From Cruorifilaria tuberocauda (taxonomy: Eukaryota > Nematoda > Chromadorea > Rhabditida > Onchocercidae), in contig JABVXU010000094.1 of NCBI GenBank assembly GCA_013365365.1, positions 62,001-126,000 on the forward strand: DNA of 64,000 bases. Direction: 5' to 3'. The position numbers and the translations under genes are program-made. Each line of letters begins with the position of its first letter. Positions within the stretch are counted from its first letter, which is position 1. The notes under the pieces were generated by a model. It was not told the origin of the DNA and searched no databases. It saw only the letters and a program-made list of their open reading frames with translations. This document shows, in pieces, positions 1-12,469 of this stretch.

Positions 1-2589
1 CCAATCATATCCATGCAAACAGTTTGCTAATAATAATTAGCAATGAAGAAAATATATAAGTTTAAGCTAATCATTACATTTAAATAATACGATTTTTATA
101 AATGATAACGAATTTTTGACAATAGTAATAAGATAGGTCTTGCAAAGATGATGCGAGGGTTACTGAAATCGAGAGTTAGCTTAATAGTTTAAGTCGAAAA
201 TCAAATATGAAGAAATTTGCAATGATAAATTTCAATTGATAAGTTGAATAACTTAATTACGAAAAATTGAAAACTTGAAAACAATTGTACTGATCTTCAA
301 TTTTTTTTTAAAATCAAATTGATAATTAAGGAACAGTTTTAATTTCATGTTCATTAGCATAATATATTTGAATGTTTCATTAATTAATGATCATTTTGAT
401 CATTGTTAATTAAAACCTAGGTAATTTAATATTCAAATTATTTTTAATTCTTTTCAAAAAAAGAAAAAAGTAACTTTTATCTGAAAAGTATAAGCAAAAA
501 ATATTAAATGAAATTTCCTTCGTTTTATTCATTAAAATTTTCGTTCAGCAATAGATATTATGGTTTTTTTTCTGTGATAATTTATAAATTATTCAAATTT
601 TTCGATTTCCTTAAATTTCAGTTCTTTCAATTCCTATTTGAAGCTTTATCTTCTTCACTTATTATCACTTTTATTTTAATTTTGCTTATTATCATATCAG
701 TTTTATTTCATAAGTCAAAAGTGTATCATAATTTGTGGATAAATAATTTAAAATATATCATAATTTATGAATAATTAATTAATTTAAAGGAATATTTCTT
801 AATTTTTTAGGATTTGAAAAAATTTAACTTCTTATCTCTTATCATTCTTTACGATTTAACAATGACTAATTACATTAAATCTAAATTATCACAAAGCAAT
901 GATTATTTAAACAATTTCCGTAGTAAACAAGCGAAAAATTTCTTCAGGAAAATAAGAAAAGAATTTAAGAGAGCATTTTTTAGATATTATTGACATGCAC
1001 TGTAAGAAATTCATGATTTTAAACTTTCAAAAATACTTTTATTTCATTAAAAAGAAAAATGATTGATCGAGATTGACGGAAGAAGCAATTTCCCCGTCTT
1101 TCCATTCCTCTTCCGGCTTTCCCCCGTGTTTCCGTTCCTCTCCCGTTACTTTTCCCCGCGTTTTCCTGTTTTACATTGAAGCAACACAATGATTGCACAA
1201 ATTCACATACTCTTTTATCTTTGAATTGAAGCATGAAAATGAAAGCGAAAAAAGGATGGCTAAAATCGAAAATCTTTCGAGCATTTCTTTATTGCCCAGA
1301 TTGATCTTCTTTTCATCCTTTAAAACAAAAATCTTTCTTCCTCATTCATTGACAAATTTCTTTTTTGGAAAAATCAACAAATGCTATTTCCTCCCTCTCT
1401 CTCTCTCTCTCTCTTTCTCCCTCCCTCCCTCTCTCTCTTTCTCTTTGTTTAATTCATATATTTCTCATCGAAAATGCTAATATATCATAAATTTCAATTA
1501 TAAAAAAAAAATCAGTCAATTTTTGTTTAAGTGTTTAAAGAAGGATTTAATTTATAATAATTTCTCTCAGAATTTTTGTTTTGATTTGAGGGAAATCAAG
1601 AATCGAAATGATAATATCATTTAAAGCTTGCATAGTAATTACTGTATATTTCTCCCAGTAAAATTATTTACTCTTCGATCGTATGTACAGGATAGGATTA
1701 AAGAATAATGTTAACTTTAAATTAGCCAAGCAAAATATGAATTTTCATGGAATTAAATAACTGATCACGTAAATGACGTAAATAATTATGCATATGGAGT
1801 GCGAAAACGGCATTCTGTTTTATTTTATTTGATTTAGTAAAATTGATTCCACTAAATATGACGATTTTACAATATTATTTATAATTGTTAATCATTATTA
1901 TTATTAAGAAAAGAAAAACTTCCCTACTGGATTAATTTTGTTTGTTTCTTTTCTCACAAGTATTTCAAATAAACAAATTCCAATCCAATATCTTCAGTAA
2001 AATACATGCTTCATTTATTACATTTTATTTTTTGCATGTTAATAAAAAATATTTTAGCGTATCTGGGAAAGTTTTATCTGTTAATTTACCTGTTAATTAA
2101 TTTAATAAATAACTCATATACATATATGCTTAATTTATAGTTATGATAATATTACATTGCTATTGCTGCCAAATAAATGATGACATGCACAACAATTGAC
2201 GTCGAAAATCCAGTGGTTAGAGTTTTTATTAAAAATTTATTGATAACCGATATTATACTGATATAATTACTGTAATTAATCAGTATCACTTGTCTCAAAG
2301 GGATTAGGTAGTGATAATTTTAGGAAAGCTACTAAGTGAATGATGAAATCTTCAAGTTATGTATGCAAATATATTGAATTAATTATGAGTAAATAAACAT
2401 CTATTGATTAAATTTCCCATTGTTTCGATAATTTAGAAACTTTTTTTGGCAACAAATTAAATTATACATATTAATTTTCTTTGACTGAAATATTCGGATA
2501 AGCTAAAAATTATTAATTTCTATACTTTCCATAATTAATAAGCTAAAGATTATTAGTTTTCACAACTTGTAACCTTTACTTTTGTTTAG
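1..2589. other. AT-rich non-coding flank
   Basis: No coding exon is recognisable here. Positions 1075-1170 carry an unusually GC-richer stretch that is purine-rich on the minus strand, with repeated ACGGGGAAA-like words. Positions 1391-1440 are a CT dinucleotide tract. The missing first exon of the downstream TMEM151-family gene may lie here, but no ATG-bearing exon with matching phase could be chosen with confidence. Confidence 0.5.
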
Positions 2590-5500
2590 CAAAAGCCACG
2601 ACCACAAACATTGTGGAAAGCATTTCGTTATAAATTTCATTGGAAATGTTTGCTAACAACGTTACTCCTTCATCTTTGCATCATTTACGGCACTTGGTGT
2701 CATCTGAATCATTACGTTTATCCTGCTCAAACTGTTTCAAAGTAAGAGCTTATCACATCTTATCACTTATCAGAGTCTTATCAGAGATTATTTAATGAAA
2801 GTAAGAAGAAAGGATATTATGTAGAAAAATATATATATATATATATCGAAATGTTTGTTACAACTGTGATCATTTGAATTTTTACCTTCTTCACTTATCA
2901 CTATTTTACTAATATTACTTATTATTATAACTATCATTATTATTATTATTTATTGTTAATTATTATCACTATTAATATTAATTATTGTTATTATTATATT
3001 TATTATCAATAATAATTATTATTACTATTATTTTTACTATTATCATTTTTATCATTACCTTTATTATTATTAATTTTTATTGTTGTTACTGTCATTATTT
3101 ATTATCATTATCAATATCGTTATTATTATTATTATTATTACTTTGTTATTATTATTATTTCTTAAATTACAGTATTTTTACTGTTGAAACTAAGAAAAAA
3201 ATTAATCTAGACTAGAAATATTATTAAATGATCTTAACGAAAAAATAATGATAGTTGCATTTGAGGAAGCAAAGATTCAACTTTTCAAAAAAAAGAGAAA
3301 ATTATAGATATTCGTATGGTCCATGTGCTCAGGGATATAATTTCATACCAATTGCATTTGGTATTATGTTGTATATTGTTTATATTATGGAATGCTGGCA
3401 TAATCGTACTAAAATTAATAAAATTAAAAAGGTAATTTGTTAATATAAAAGTGAAAAAAATTTTTCATATATTGCGGAAGAATTTAAGATTTTTTTATTA
3501 AACTTAATAAAAAAAAACTTACGAAAATAAAGAATTAATTTGCTTCATTGATTATTCAAATATTTAATTGAACATTTCAAGGTAACCGGAAAAAAAAATT
3601 TATTAATTTGAAATTAGAAAAATCTTAATTTAGGTTGTAATTATTATTATAAGTATCATAAGTAGTGAGATATTATTGTATGAATTTTTCTCTCTTCTTA
3701 AATTTATGATTTAAAGCATCTATCCACCTGAGAAAGATAATTAAAATTCAGGTAAATCATATTGAAGCAATGGAATACATTGAAAAAATGCGAAGTGCTC
3801 CACCAATTGTTTGGTGGCGAAGTATTTGTTATCATTACGTAAGACGTGCAAGACGAGTAACCAGGTGTAATTACCTTTGCTTAACTTTTGTCACAATTTT
3901 TTTTCTTCGTGAAGTAAGCTTGAAGTAAGCTTAGCACGAAATTTTAATTATAAGCAAAAGTTAAATCCGTTAATTTAATTTCTGAATTCTAAAAAAGCTT
4001 GAAATTTAATTGTATAGAAAAATAGCAGAAAAAATTAATTAAATTCCTTCTATCATTAGTGTTATCATTATTATAATTTGTTCCAATTTGCAATCTGTAG
4101 TTCGGATTTTTGAAAATTTTAAATTTTAAAAATTTGCAAGAATACTTTAAAACTTGAAGTTAGCTTTTAAATTATAAAATTGTAGGTATAGAAATGGCGA
4201 TGTGATCTCAGCATTGCAAACTTTTTACGAAAGGGTTAATTCACATGCTGCTGGTAGTGTTTTCATATACGATGCTTGTGGTGTTAAGGTATTTCTTTTC
4301 TTTTTCAAATTAAAATTAAAATCTTTGATTTAAAAGAAGAAATATAACTTTGAGCTCATTTACAGCTTAGGCACGTTACCTGCATTATCATGTACTATAT
4401 GATATTGTATACTGTACTGTACAATACATATATTGTATGATAATGCATATAATAATACAAGACTTAACATGATATAACTTTAGCTGATAGCTAATATATC
4501 CGTAATAAGTGAAGTGTGCTTAAATTTGATTCTATTCAGTTGAATTATGATAATTGCGCGTAGAAACGAAACTTCAACCGCATTTATAACTTAATTCTCT
4601 TCAATACTTTTATAATATTTTGCATTATAATGTATGTGATAATAGAACATAACTTTAGCTGATTATTAGCTCATTTATTAGCTGATAGCTAATATATCCG
4701 TATTAATTCAGCTAATCGCTGACAATTGCGCATAGAAATGAAATGATTAGCAACGGATTGCTATAACATTTCGGATATTTTATAAAAAATTTTTTTCGGA
4801 AATTTTTCCATTATCACATCTTATATTATCATATCATTTACATGCTGTTATCAGTTGTTGAAACCAACAATTCTTCAGGATATATCGAAGTCATTGGTTG
4901 ATTTGGAACGTTATCCGATCACGAGGATTGATATCACTAAAGGATTCATTTTTGCATGCATGCAAGCAGCTAATGAATTTGAGGATCAACGATCACGTTT
5001 TTTTATCGAAAATGAAATTCGTGATGATTATATGGAAGTAATGAAAATTTTAAAATGATTAAGAATAGCAACATTTTAGCTACGATTATTGTGAAAAATT
5101 GAAGATTTTATTTTCAAAGATTGATTAAAATGATACCTAAAATGATAAATAATTTTTAGTTATATGAAAGGTTAAAAGTTAAAGGTTAATTAAGATGATA
5201 GCTAAAATGTAAGTAATTTTAAGGTACGTGAAGGACTTGATTTTGCCGGTATACAATTTATCGAATCATTAATTGTTTATTCATCACAATCCAACAAGCG
5301 TCCTTGGTATCTAACCTCAACCGCATTTTGGATTTCAAGCATTGCTTTACTCAGTTGGCCATTAAGACTTATTTGTGATTTACGTACCGCTCATGTTAAT
5401 TATCAGATTTCTAAATTATTCGGTACCAATTATTTAAGGTAAGTTATAATTTTTTAAATGTTAAACTGAGCATGCTCATATTGAGTTCATTTTACAACTT

Positions 5501-7038
5501 ATAGCTTTTCATTCATTATTCTTATCATTATCATCTTACAATCTCATTCATTCATCCATTCTTTCAATTTTAATATTATCAGAAATTTCCATTAAAATTA
5601 AAATTTTAGTCCATCAAGTGTTAATTATACTGGCATGTTAACACATGCATCCATAACTGATAGTCGTGATTTTGATTCCATAATGCAGCATGATAGCTAT
5701 CTTGTTGTACCAAGCTATAGTGAAGCTATGCTTATGGAACCAGCTAATCAGGTATGATGATTTGCTATGCACAGATATAAGCTTAGAATTGAGAGAAGAA
5801 AATTGAAAATTGAAATCCAAGATTATATTCTAAAAATTGATGATAAAACGAAATTGTAAAAAATAGTAAATTGATTAATTTAAAATTTACATTTCACACA
5901 CCTACATAACAAATTAACCGGAAATTTTCCGACAAGATTTTCGCGGACTTATGCTTAGTTAATTGAGATTTAAGAAATATCAGTATCAAATCAAAATCTC
6001 GATTATATTTTATAGCATGTCCTTCCCAATGGTCATTTCCGGAATCGAAGTCGTGTTGTCACAACGTGTAGTGAGGATGTTGTCGTTATGAATTATGGTG
6101 CTGTACGAAGTTCACCTAAACGGTTTTGGCGGAATGAACCGAGATCATCATCAATTCGACGTAATTTTGCTGATCATATTCCCTTTCAAACACGTTCTGT
6201 CAGTTTAATGTTCAATAAGTAAGCTATTTTAACTGAAATTTTTTTTTGCAAAATAATTATTTTATTGAAAAATTTAATTTGCTAGTTAAAACTTAAAGCG
6301 CAAATTTCATTATCATGAGAGATAAAAGATAAAAAAGCTTCGAGATTAGAAAGTAAGAGAAATTCAGATTAATCAATAAATGCACTATATCATTAATGCT
6401 TATAAATTAGCAAAGATAAAATTGAAATGAACTAACAATTACTTAATCGAAGATATCAGAGTTGCATTGATTAAATCAATCTCAAACCATACGAGCTGAT
6501 CTGATATTTTACTACAGATATCACAAAATGAATATAGTTGCGAATTTGAAAACTTTCAGAGTAATCGGTCGATCAGATCCATTGATGGCAACTACGCCGT
6601 CATCAGCACTTCCGCGAACATTCGGTGGTTCACCGCGATCAGCAAGTATTGCAGGCTTATCTGTTGGATGGCGTTCCGCTGGCTACAATACGATAAATGA
6701 AGAATCAATGGATGATCGATATCCGTTGATCGAACCGATGAGATCAATCGATGAAGCACCTCCACCATATGAGGTATTTAAATATTTTGAAGTGAATGAG
6801 TAATAGGAAGGTATCATATGATGTCTTGAGTATTAAATCTAACAACAAGGATGATTAGTTAGTATAATTGCAGGCAGCATTGAAGATGTGTGCACCATTT
6901 TATAGACGATTACGACGATCAGCAAATTCTCTAACATCTCGATTAAATTCATTATCAAAGTCAACAAGCAAAGAACTTTCCTATAAGCGACAGATTGGTA
7001 CTGAGGGTCAGGGGTCAAGCAGGGATAGCGGTTACTGA
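2590..7038 (+). CDS. TMEM151-family multi-pass membrane protein (5' end missing)
   Basis: Ten exons join in phase: 2590-2741, 3308-3431, 3752-3864, 4186-4288, 4855-5037, 5224-5438, 5610-5751, 6016-6218, 6560-6773 and 6874-7038, giving 537 residues before the stop. The family is recognised from its conserved blocks: FHWKCLL with the first hydrophobic segment, GYNFIPIAFGIMLYIVYIMECWH (quoted in part; second segment), [28 protein letters not shown] with DDYME, the third segment ending LSWPLRL, the FGTNYL region, and VPSYSEAMLM. A proline-rich PPPY near the C-terminus matches the vertebrate layout. The length is close to vertebrate TMEM151A/B, so only a short N-terminal piece should be missing. 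The molecular function of the family is poorly known. All introns are GT-AG. The tail is a basic, serine-rich stretch. Confidence 0.88.
2814..3160 (+). repeat. AT and ATT microsatellites in a TMEM151 intron
   Basis: A short AT run near 2829-2846 is followed by about 230 bases of imperfect ATT/ATC trinucleotide repeat from about 2930. It lies entirely inside the intron between exons 2590-2741 and 3308-3431. Confidence 0.8.
4381..4446. repeat. Near-palindromic inverted repeat in TMEM151 intron
   Basis: The segment opens with TGCATTATCATGTAC and closes with GTATGATAATGCA, and the interior arms are also largely complementary, giving an imperfect hairpin over 66 bases. It lies in the intron between 4288 and 4855. 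Confidence 0.7.
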
Positions 7039-8990
7039 ATGAAACAATTTCGCTTGACTGCAAATTATACCTAATAATTATGCAAATGATAATAATGATG
7101 TATTACTGAGCATTTGGATGATATGTTGACGGCATTTCTGATATATAAATATATCAATTATCATGAACTTATCAATTGCCGTAAGATTCTTTCTCGCTAT
7201 TTATATGAAAATATTTTTGAAAAATTTTTTTCCAATATTTTGTCAGTCAATTTCTGTACAAATTGTAATTTATGTAAAACGTTTAAAATGTAAGTCAAAA
7301 ATGACATCGTCACACTTCATTAACAATTATGTAAATGAATAATCAAAGAAGATAGCTATGCTATGCAGAAAATTTATCTTTCGAGTAGATTGTATCGAAT
7401 TAAAACCAAATTTAAAAATTAAAATTAGATTGAGATGAAAATGATAGATTTTTGGATATATAATTTATCATTCCTTTTTTTTCAAATCAAAATTGAAGAA
7501 ATTTCAAAATAGTATATAATTATGAAAACGATAAAAATCCAACGACATCATTTCATCAAATTATAAATGATCGATTATTCATTTCATTAAAATGGATCAT
7601 TTAATTTGAATGATCGATGATTGTATTAATGAATGAAAGCTTTTTATTGCTACTATCTCTATCATATTATCATTATATGATGGATTACGATTATCATCAT
7701 GAACCCATTTATCAAACCATTTTCTTTCATTGTAATTGTAATTGTCGGATGAGTTATATACAAATAAATCAGGAAAACATTTCCCTAAATCCGTCAAATC
7801 TCTTTTTTCCTAAATTGTTTTCATATACATATTTCCTCATCGATCCAGATTTAGGTCATCCAATCAGGTATCCATTGGTCAATTTCAATAGCTCGCAAAA
7901 ATTGTTATTATCCATTCATTCATTCATTCATTCATTCATTCAGCTATTCATCCTTTCATACAATACAATAAAGCTTTCACTTTTTCCAAAATTTCTTTCA
8001 TTTTACTGATATCAGTTTTATTGATAATAAATGATTAATCGAAGAATATTGATAAATAAATATTTACCAAACATTTCATCTTCTCCACAATTCCAATCTC
8101 TTTTCCCTAGGAATTAATTTTGTACTGATAAGTAAGTGAAAAGTTGATGGATATTTTAATATGATCAATACTGTCGCTATATTTTTGACCATTATCAAAA
8201 TTATAAATCGGAATCCGAATCGTTATCGGAATTATTAGAATAAAATAACCACTGAGCATTTTTATTTTAAAATGCATAGCAAGTATTTTAATAAATATCA
8301 TTTCGTTTTGTTCACATTAGTTGGCAAGAAATTCTTTATTTCTTGAAGAATCTCATTTATTAATTAATTACGTAAATCAAACACAAATTAATTACTGTTT
8401 ATGCTTGCTGTTTATCATTTAGGATTTTCAAGGCGTTTCATTTGTTTTTACAAATAAGAAAAAAAAGTAAGTAAACTGAAATATTTTTCAACTCTTCCCT
8501 TTTGATATTTCAGCTAATCATTGTATTTTTTTATTTGATAAGAAAAATGATAGATAAATTCAAACAATGAACAATGAGCAATTTTTTTCCCATCATTATA
8601 CTTGTAAAGTTTTTCCTTTAAATCTAAATACACAATGACAACTTTTTTTCGCTAAGATTAGAATGGATTCGAAAGAAATAATGAGTTATAGTAAGCTAAT
8701 TTAAAATCAATAAGTTAATAAATGACAATGAGTTATAGTAAGCTAATCAATAATAGTAAATTATTAATTGATATTAGTGAATCAATTTAAAATTAACAGG
8801 TGGTTACTTGTTAATTAAAAAAAAATTTAACTAAAATTACTAATTTTATATAATAAAGCTGCAACTTTTTTTATAAAATAGATTTAGTCATCAATAAAAT
8901 TTAAATTTTTCTAATAAATTAATCAAATAGGAAAAAAATTATTTAAATTTAAAGGAAAAGCATTGCAAGTAAGATTGCAATATTTTTTCA
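7039..8990. other. Intergenic spacer
   Basis: AT-rich sequence between two same-strand genes. It contains a CATT tetranucleotide run at about 7913-7941 and two copies of a GAGTTATAGTAAGCTAAT word near 8681-8740. No coding or RNA gene is recognised; open frames at 7597-8009 lack conserved features. Confidence 0.5.
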
Positions 8991-8991
8991 G
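8990..8991 (+). promoter_or_regulatory. Probable trans-splice acceptor
   Basis: TATTTTTTCAG ends at 8991 and an ATG follows three bases later at 8995. A strong nematode 3' splice site directly before a start codon, with no upstream exon needed, fits spliced-leader addition. Confidence 0.55.
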
Positions 8992-8994
8992 GCA

Positions 8995-11081
8995 ATGCAA
9001 TACGAGCGCTTCCTCTTTCAAGCTTACTTCAAACGAAAATTACTTTTTTTCCTTATCTTCCAAATGGTAATATCAAATTGAAATTTCTCCTGGAAATTGA
9101 TAAATATCCGAAAAAAGATTTCCCATAAATATATTTTTCAAACACTCTATCATATTTCACACTTTTCCTTTGCAAATACCACTACTAAGCAACTAAAGTA
9201 ATTAATTAAGGCAATTAATTTAGCCTATTGGTAAGTATTTTAGATCAAAAATTTGGAAGAAACGTTAGCAGAAAGTGTCATTCGACCAAAAAGTATTGTT
9301 CATGAAAAACAATTAGATGGTACTTTAATTTGGCCAGCAAGTATAACAAATTATAATTTTTCAAAACAATTGAATTCTACCAAAAGTACGATTTTTTGTG
9401 GATTGATTCTTTATTTTAATATTGATTGATCGATTTTAATATTGATCTTAAATTTTAAATAATTTTTATCTATTAGGAAAATTTCGACATTTTTCTTGTT
9501 AAAAATAAGAATAACTTCAAATAAAAATGCTCCCATTATCACGAATCTTTTTTTTTTGATAACGGATATCTGATTCATAGTGCTTACAATATATTTATTG
9601 AAATCCCCATCTGTATAGATGAATTGTTGAAAGCAATAAATACAAAAAGAGAATCAATCAATCAATCAATCAATCAAGTCGATCAATCATCCTGATGAAT
9701 TATACAAATTTCAGACAATACAGTGGTAGAACTGGTCCAATTGCCTGAGACATTTCAAATCGTTGATAATCGGTTTACCGCACCTCCATTATATCAGTTG
9801 GAATTGATCGAATCCGCTTTGTTGCAAAATGAGAGAAAAAAAATTGAAAATATTAAAAAGAATCGAAAGCAATCGATTTTGCTATCTCGAGGTATTAAAA
9901 ATTCCAACAACAATGATAAGAAAATATTTCAAAAGAATTCAAAAGGAGAAAACGAGAAGAAATTTATCGAATTTTCAAGATTAAATTATCAAATTTTGGA
10001 TAAAACCAATCAATCGGAAAAAGAAAAACAGAATTTTGATAAGGTAAATTTTCAACGATTAAAAAATACTGAATATCGAAATAACATTTGCTGTAATCGA
10101 ATGACTAAAAGTGAAATAATGGATCAATTAGAACCAATGGGAAATGAGAATGAACGATATGAACAAGTTAAGCTACTCAATTCGAGAAATTACATCAAAC
10201 CTATACGTGAAACAGAAAATGATGATGATTTTGACTTATTAACGAATGTGAAATCAGACTACTCTGATAAGCTAGCACCAAAATTATCAGTTTGGTCTGA
10301 TACCATGAAATTTACTAATAGAGTAAGTAAACATAAAGAGGATGATGATCGAATACAAGCAGGATATCAAATTTTGAATCCAGACTGCATTACAAGTACT
10401 GCTATCAGTAATCAACTACGGAATCATCCAGTGAATAATTTTGCGCAATCAGGAAAAATTTGGACATCTGAATATCAGATACCGATGATGGATCGATTTC
10501 CGGCTATACAACAACAACAACTAAATTATCAACAACCAATGAACTGGAATAAATTATCCATATCTCAAAGATCAATAGATCAATTCATCACACCAATTAC
10601 ACCTGTAAATGGCGTTTTCGATAATTCCATACATATGAAACCGTTTAATTTGAACAGTTCATGGATACCAAATCAAGCAAAAACTATCAATCGATCATGG
10701 AATACAATCAATAATATTAACACTCCTCTAAGTTTCATTTATCCACGATATGCCAAATCATCTTTACCTAATTCACGAACCATTCTTCAACCAACAACTA
10801 TGTCACTCTTACAAACCAATCAATTCTTGAATAATTTCCGTTTTTATAACGGAATACTATCATTACCAACAATCACAACCATAAAATCAAACAAGAAAAA
10901 GACTGATAACAGAACTATTCATGACAGTCAGAAACAACAGAAAGATCCAGGAATTCAAATCAGGAAGAGATATGCTATTAATTCAAAATCGAAGACAAGG
11001 TTCTTATTTTCAGTATTCGAGAATCGAAATATTATACTGCTTTTAAATCCAAATTCATGTAGAGTGATAAGAATTCAATAA
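8995..11081 (+). CDS. Unrecognised three-exon protein, Asn/Gln/Ser/Lys-rich
   Basis: Exons 8995-9066, 9244-9385 and 9715-11081 join in phase (0, then 1) with GT-AG introns and encode 526 residues. The start is the first ATG after a strong AG acceptor at 8990-8991. The first 24 residues are aromatic and partly hydrophobic (LLFFLIF) but too short and too charged to call a signal peptide. The last exon is one 1.36 kb open frame, unusual for this window, where exons are mostly 80-250 bases. It is rich in Asn, Gln, Ser, Lys and Ile, has polar low-complexity stretches, and shows no domain I recognise. The sustained open frame and matching phases support a real gene. It may be a fast-evolving, lineage-restricted, largely disordered protein. 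The C-terminus could instead be spliced near 10998, where AAG is followed by GTTCTT. Confidence 0.65.
9658..9676 (+). repeat. CAAT microsatellite
   Basis: Short tetranucleotide run (about five units) just upstream of the third exon of the unknown gene, inside its second intron. Confidence 0.7.
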
Positions 11082-11439
11082 GATTTAAAGTATAATTCCG
11101 GAATTTCTCTTAAATTATTACAGGTAAAATTTAACTAAATGGGAACGAAAATTCCCGTATCATAGTTTTTTCAGTATTTATATACTTTCATTAATTCAAA
11201 TGTTAATTTTTTTAATTTCAATTTTTTCCAACTTTTTAAGTGAAATGATGGATTCGATGGGAAATCGGCAACCTCTAATATCACCACTGGAATCTTTGAT
11301 TTTAGCGTGATAGTTTACAGCTTAATTGATTGTTGTATTTGAGTATAACTAATTAAAAGTACAATGATAATATGATGTAATAAATTTTAATTACTTCCCA
11401 AAATGTTACTGTTAGCTATTGTGTACCAATAATTTTTTG
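11082..11439. other. 3' flank of unknown gene
   Basis: AT-rich sequence with an AATAAA at about 11378-11383 that could serve as a distant poly(A) signal for the preceding gene. Nothing else is recognised. Confidence 0.4.
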
Positions 11440-11995
11440 TTATTCAGTTCTTCATTTGGATAAAGGGTTTATTGGGTTTAAAGAATAGTTTTGGGGTTGA
11501 TGGTATAAAACCGAAGGCTGTTAGAAAGTCGCCTATCACAAAGAAGAATTTAAGAAGTCCAATGACTAAGGGAAGATGATGTGTAGGAGTAGAGGATTGT
11601 CATGAGAAAGGGACTTACTGAGGACGAATTTACAACAGAGATTGGGTAGAGGGTGACACGAACATTGACACGAAGATCCAATGCTGCAAGCATGATGTAC
11701 ATGCATGCATGGGAATAGTGGAGCAATTCTTATGAGATACAATGATAGCGATTTACATAGAAGGATCTGAAATACTGGAATTTAGGGATTGAGATTAAGA
11801 CTGAGATAATTTAACCTTCCAGATTTCCCGATATTCCCGATGGAAGGAAGTAGAGATTGGGACTGAGAGGGAACAATGGTCAAAAGACGAGGACTAGAAA
11901 ATTTCGATCCTCCAGAGGGAACAGGTGTTCAATTTAGAAATGTTTTTCCTTTTGATTTAAAAGGTAATAAGGGGGTGGAAATCTGAATATAATAA
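11440..11995. other. Composition-outlier segment, unclassified insert
   Basis: Visibly richer in G and purines on the plus strand than its surroundings, with repeated GAGATTGGG/GGGATTGAG-like words and ATGCATGCATGG at about 11701-11712. No open frame or family is recognised. Its place next to a BEL/Pao remnant and a pseudogene suggests it belongs to the same inserted block, possibly LTR or flanking element DNA, but this is inference. Confidence 0.4.
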
Positions 11996-12029
11996 CAATT
12001 AATACAATAATAGATATATTAACAAATAA

Positions 12030-12460
12030 TCACACTGTAATGTCAAAGCAGCTTTGTCTATCTTAGGTGGATAATCTTTATTTGACAGCTCAGAATCAGA
12101 GACTCCATGCTCATGCCCATAAGCAATTTCGTTTTCTAAAAATATTACCGGATCTGGATCACGGATTGCTGCTTTAAGTAGATCTGTACAATCAGATGAA
12201 AAGTATATGTGAGTAGCAAGATGCAAAGCTTTGAGAATGTTGCAATTACTCTTGCTGTAGCACCATTCGGTCCATGAAACACCATAGAGCATTCAAGCTG
12301 ACCATCTAAAATTAGCTATTTTTGCTCCAGAGTTTACTATTTGATCGATGGCCTGCATAGAAAAATTAAAAGTCATAAAGTGAACAATTGGCTCAAGTCC
12401 AGCAAGCGCTGTTGCAACCAGCAAAACCACGCTCGGTGATGGGCGCATCAACCATCCTAC
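12030..12460 (-). pseudogene. pdhB: Decayed pyruvate dehydrogenase E1 beta (PdhB) fragment, bacterial (Wolbachia-like) type
   Basis: Reading the minus strand from 12460 down, E1-beta hallmarks appear in order but in different frames: [12 protein letters not shown], then [20 protein letters not shown], then FHGPNGATARV, then HSQSFAS, then LLKAAIRDPDPVIFLENE. There are at least three frame changes, an in-frame stop, and an apparent loss of about nine residues after the HSQ block, so it is dead. It covers the middle of the E1 beta Pyr domain only, with no introns. The stretch after FLENE reads IAYGHEH and SDSELSNKDY, which fits my memory of Rickettsiales/Wolbachia PdhB better than nematode mitochondrial PDHB (ILYGQSF type). 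The likely origin is a nuclear Wolbachia transfer; the alternative is a processed copy of the host nuclear gene. Confidence 0.78.
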
Positions 12461-12469
12461 CCTTCAATG

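Noticed and set aside
508..774. 88-codon plus-strand open frame, Phe/Ile-rich
   Set aside because: Composition is what AT-rich non-coding DNA gives; no splice context, no conserved motif.
1019..1480. Open frames over a GC-richer patch and a CT tract on both strands
   Set aside because: The residues follow purine- and CT-rich repeats; no gene-like codon pattern.
7597..8009. 130-codon plus-strand frame and its overlapping minus frame
   Set aside because: His/Ser/Tyr-rich residues follow CATT and TATCAT repeats; no splice or start support and nothing conserved.
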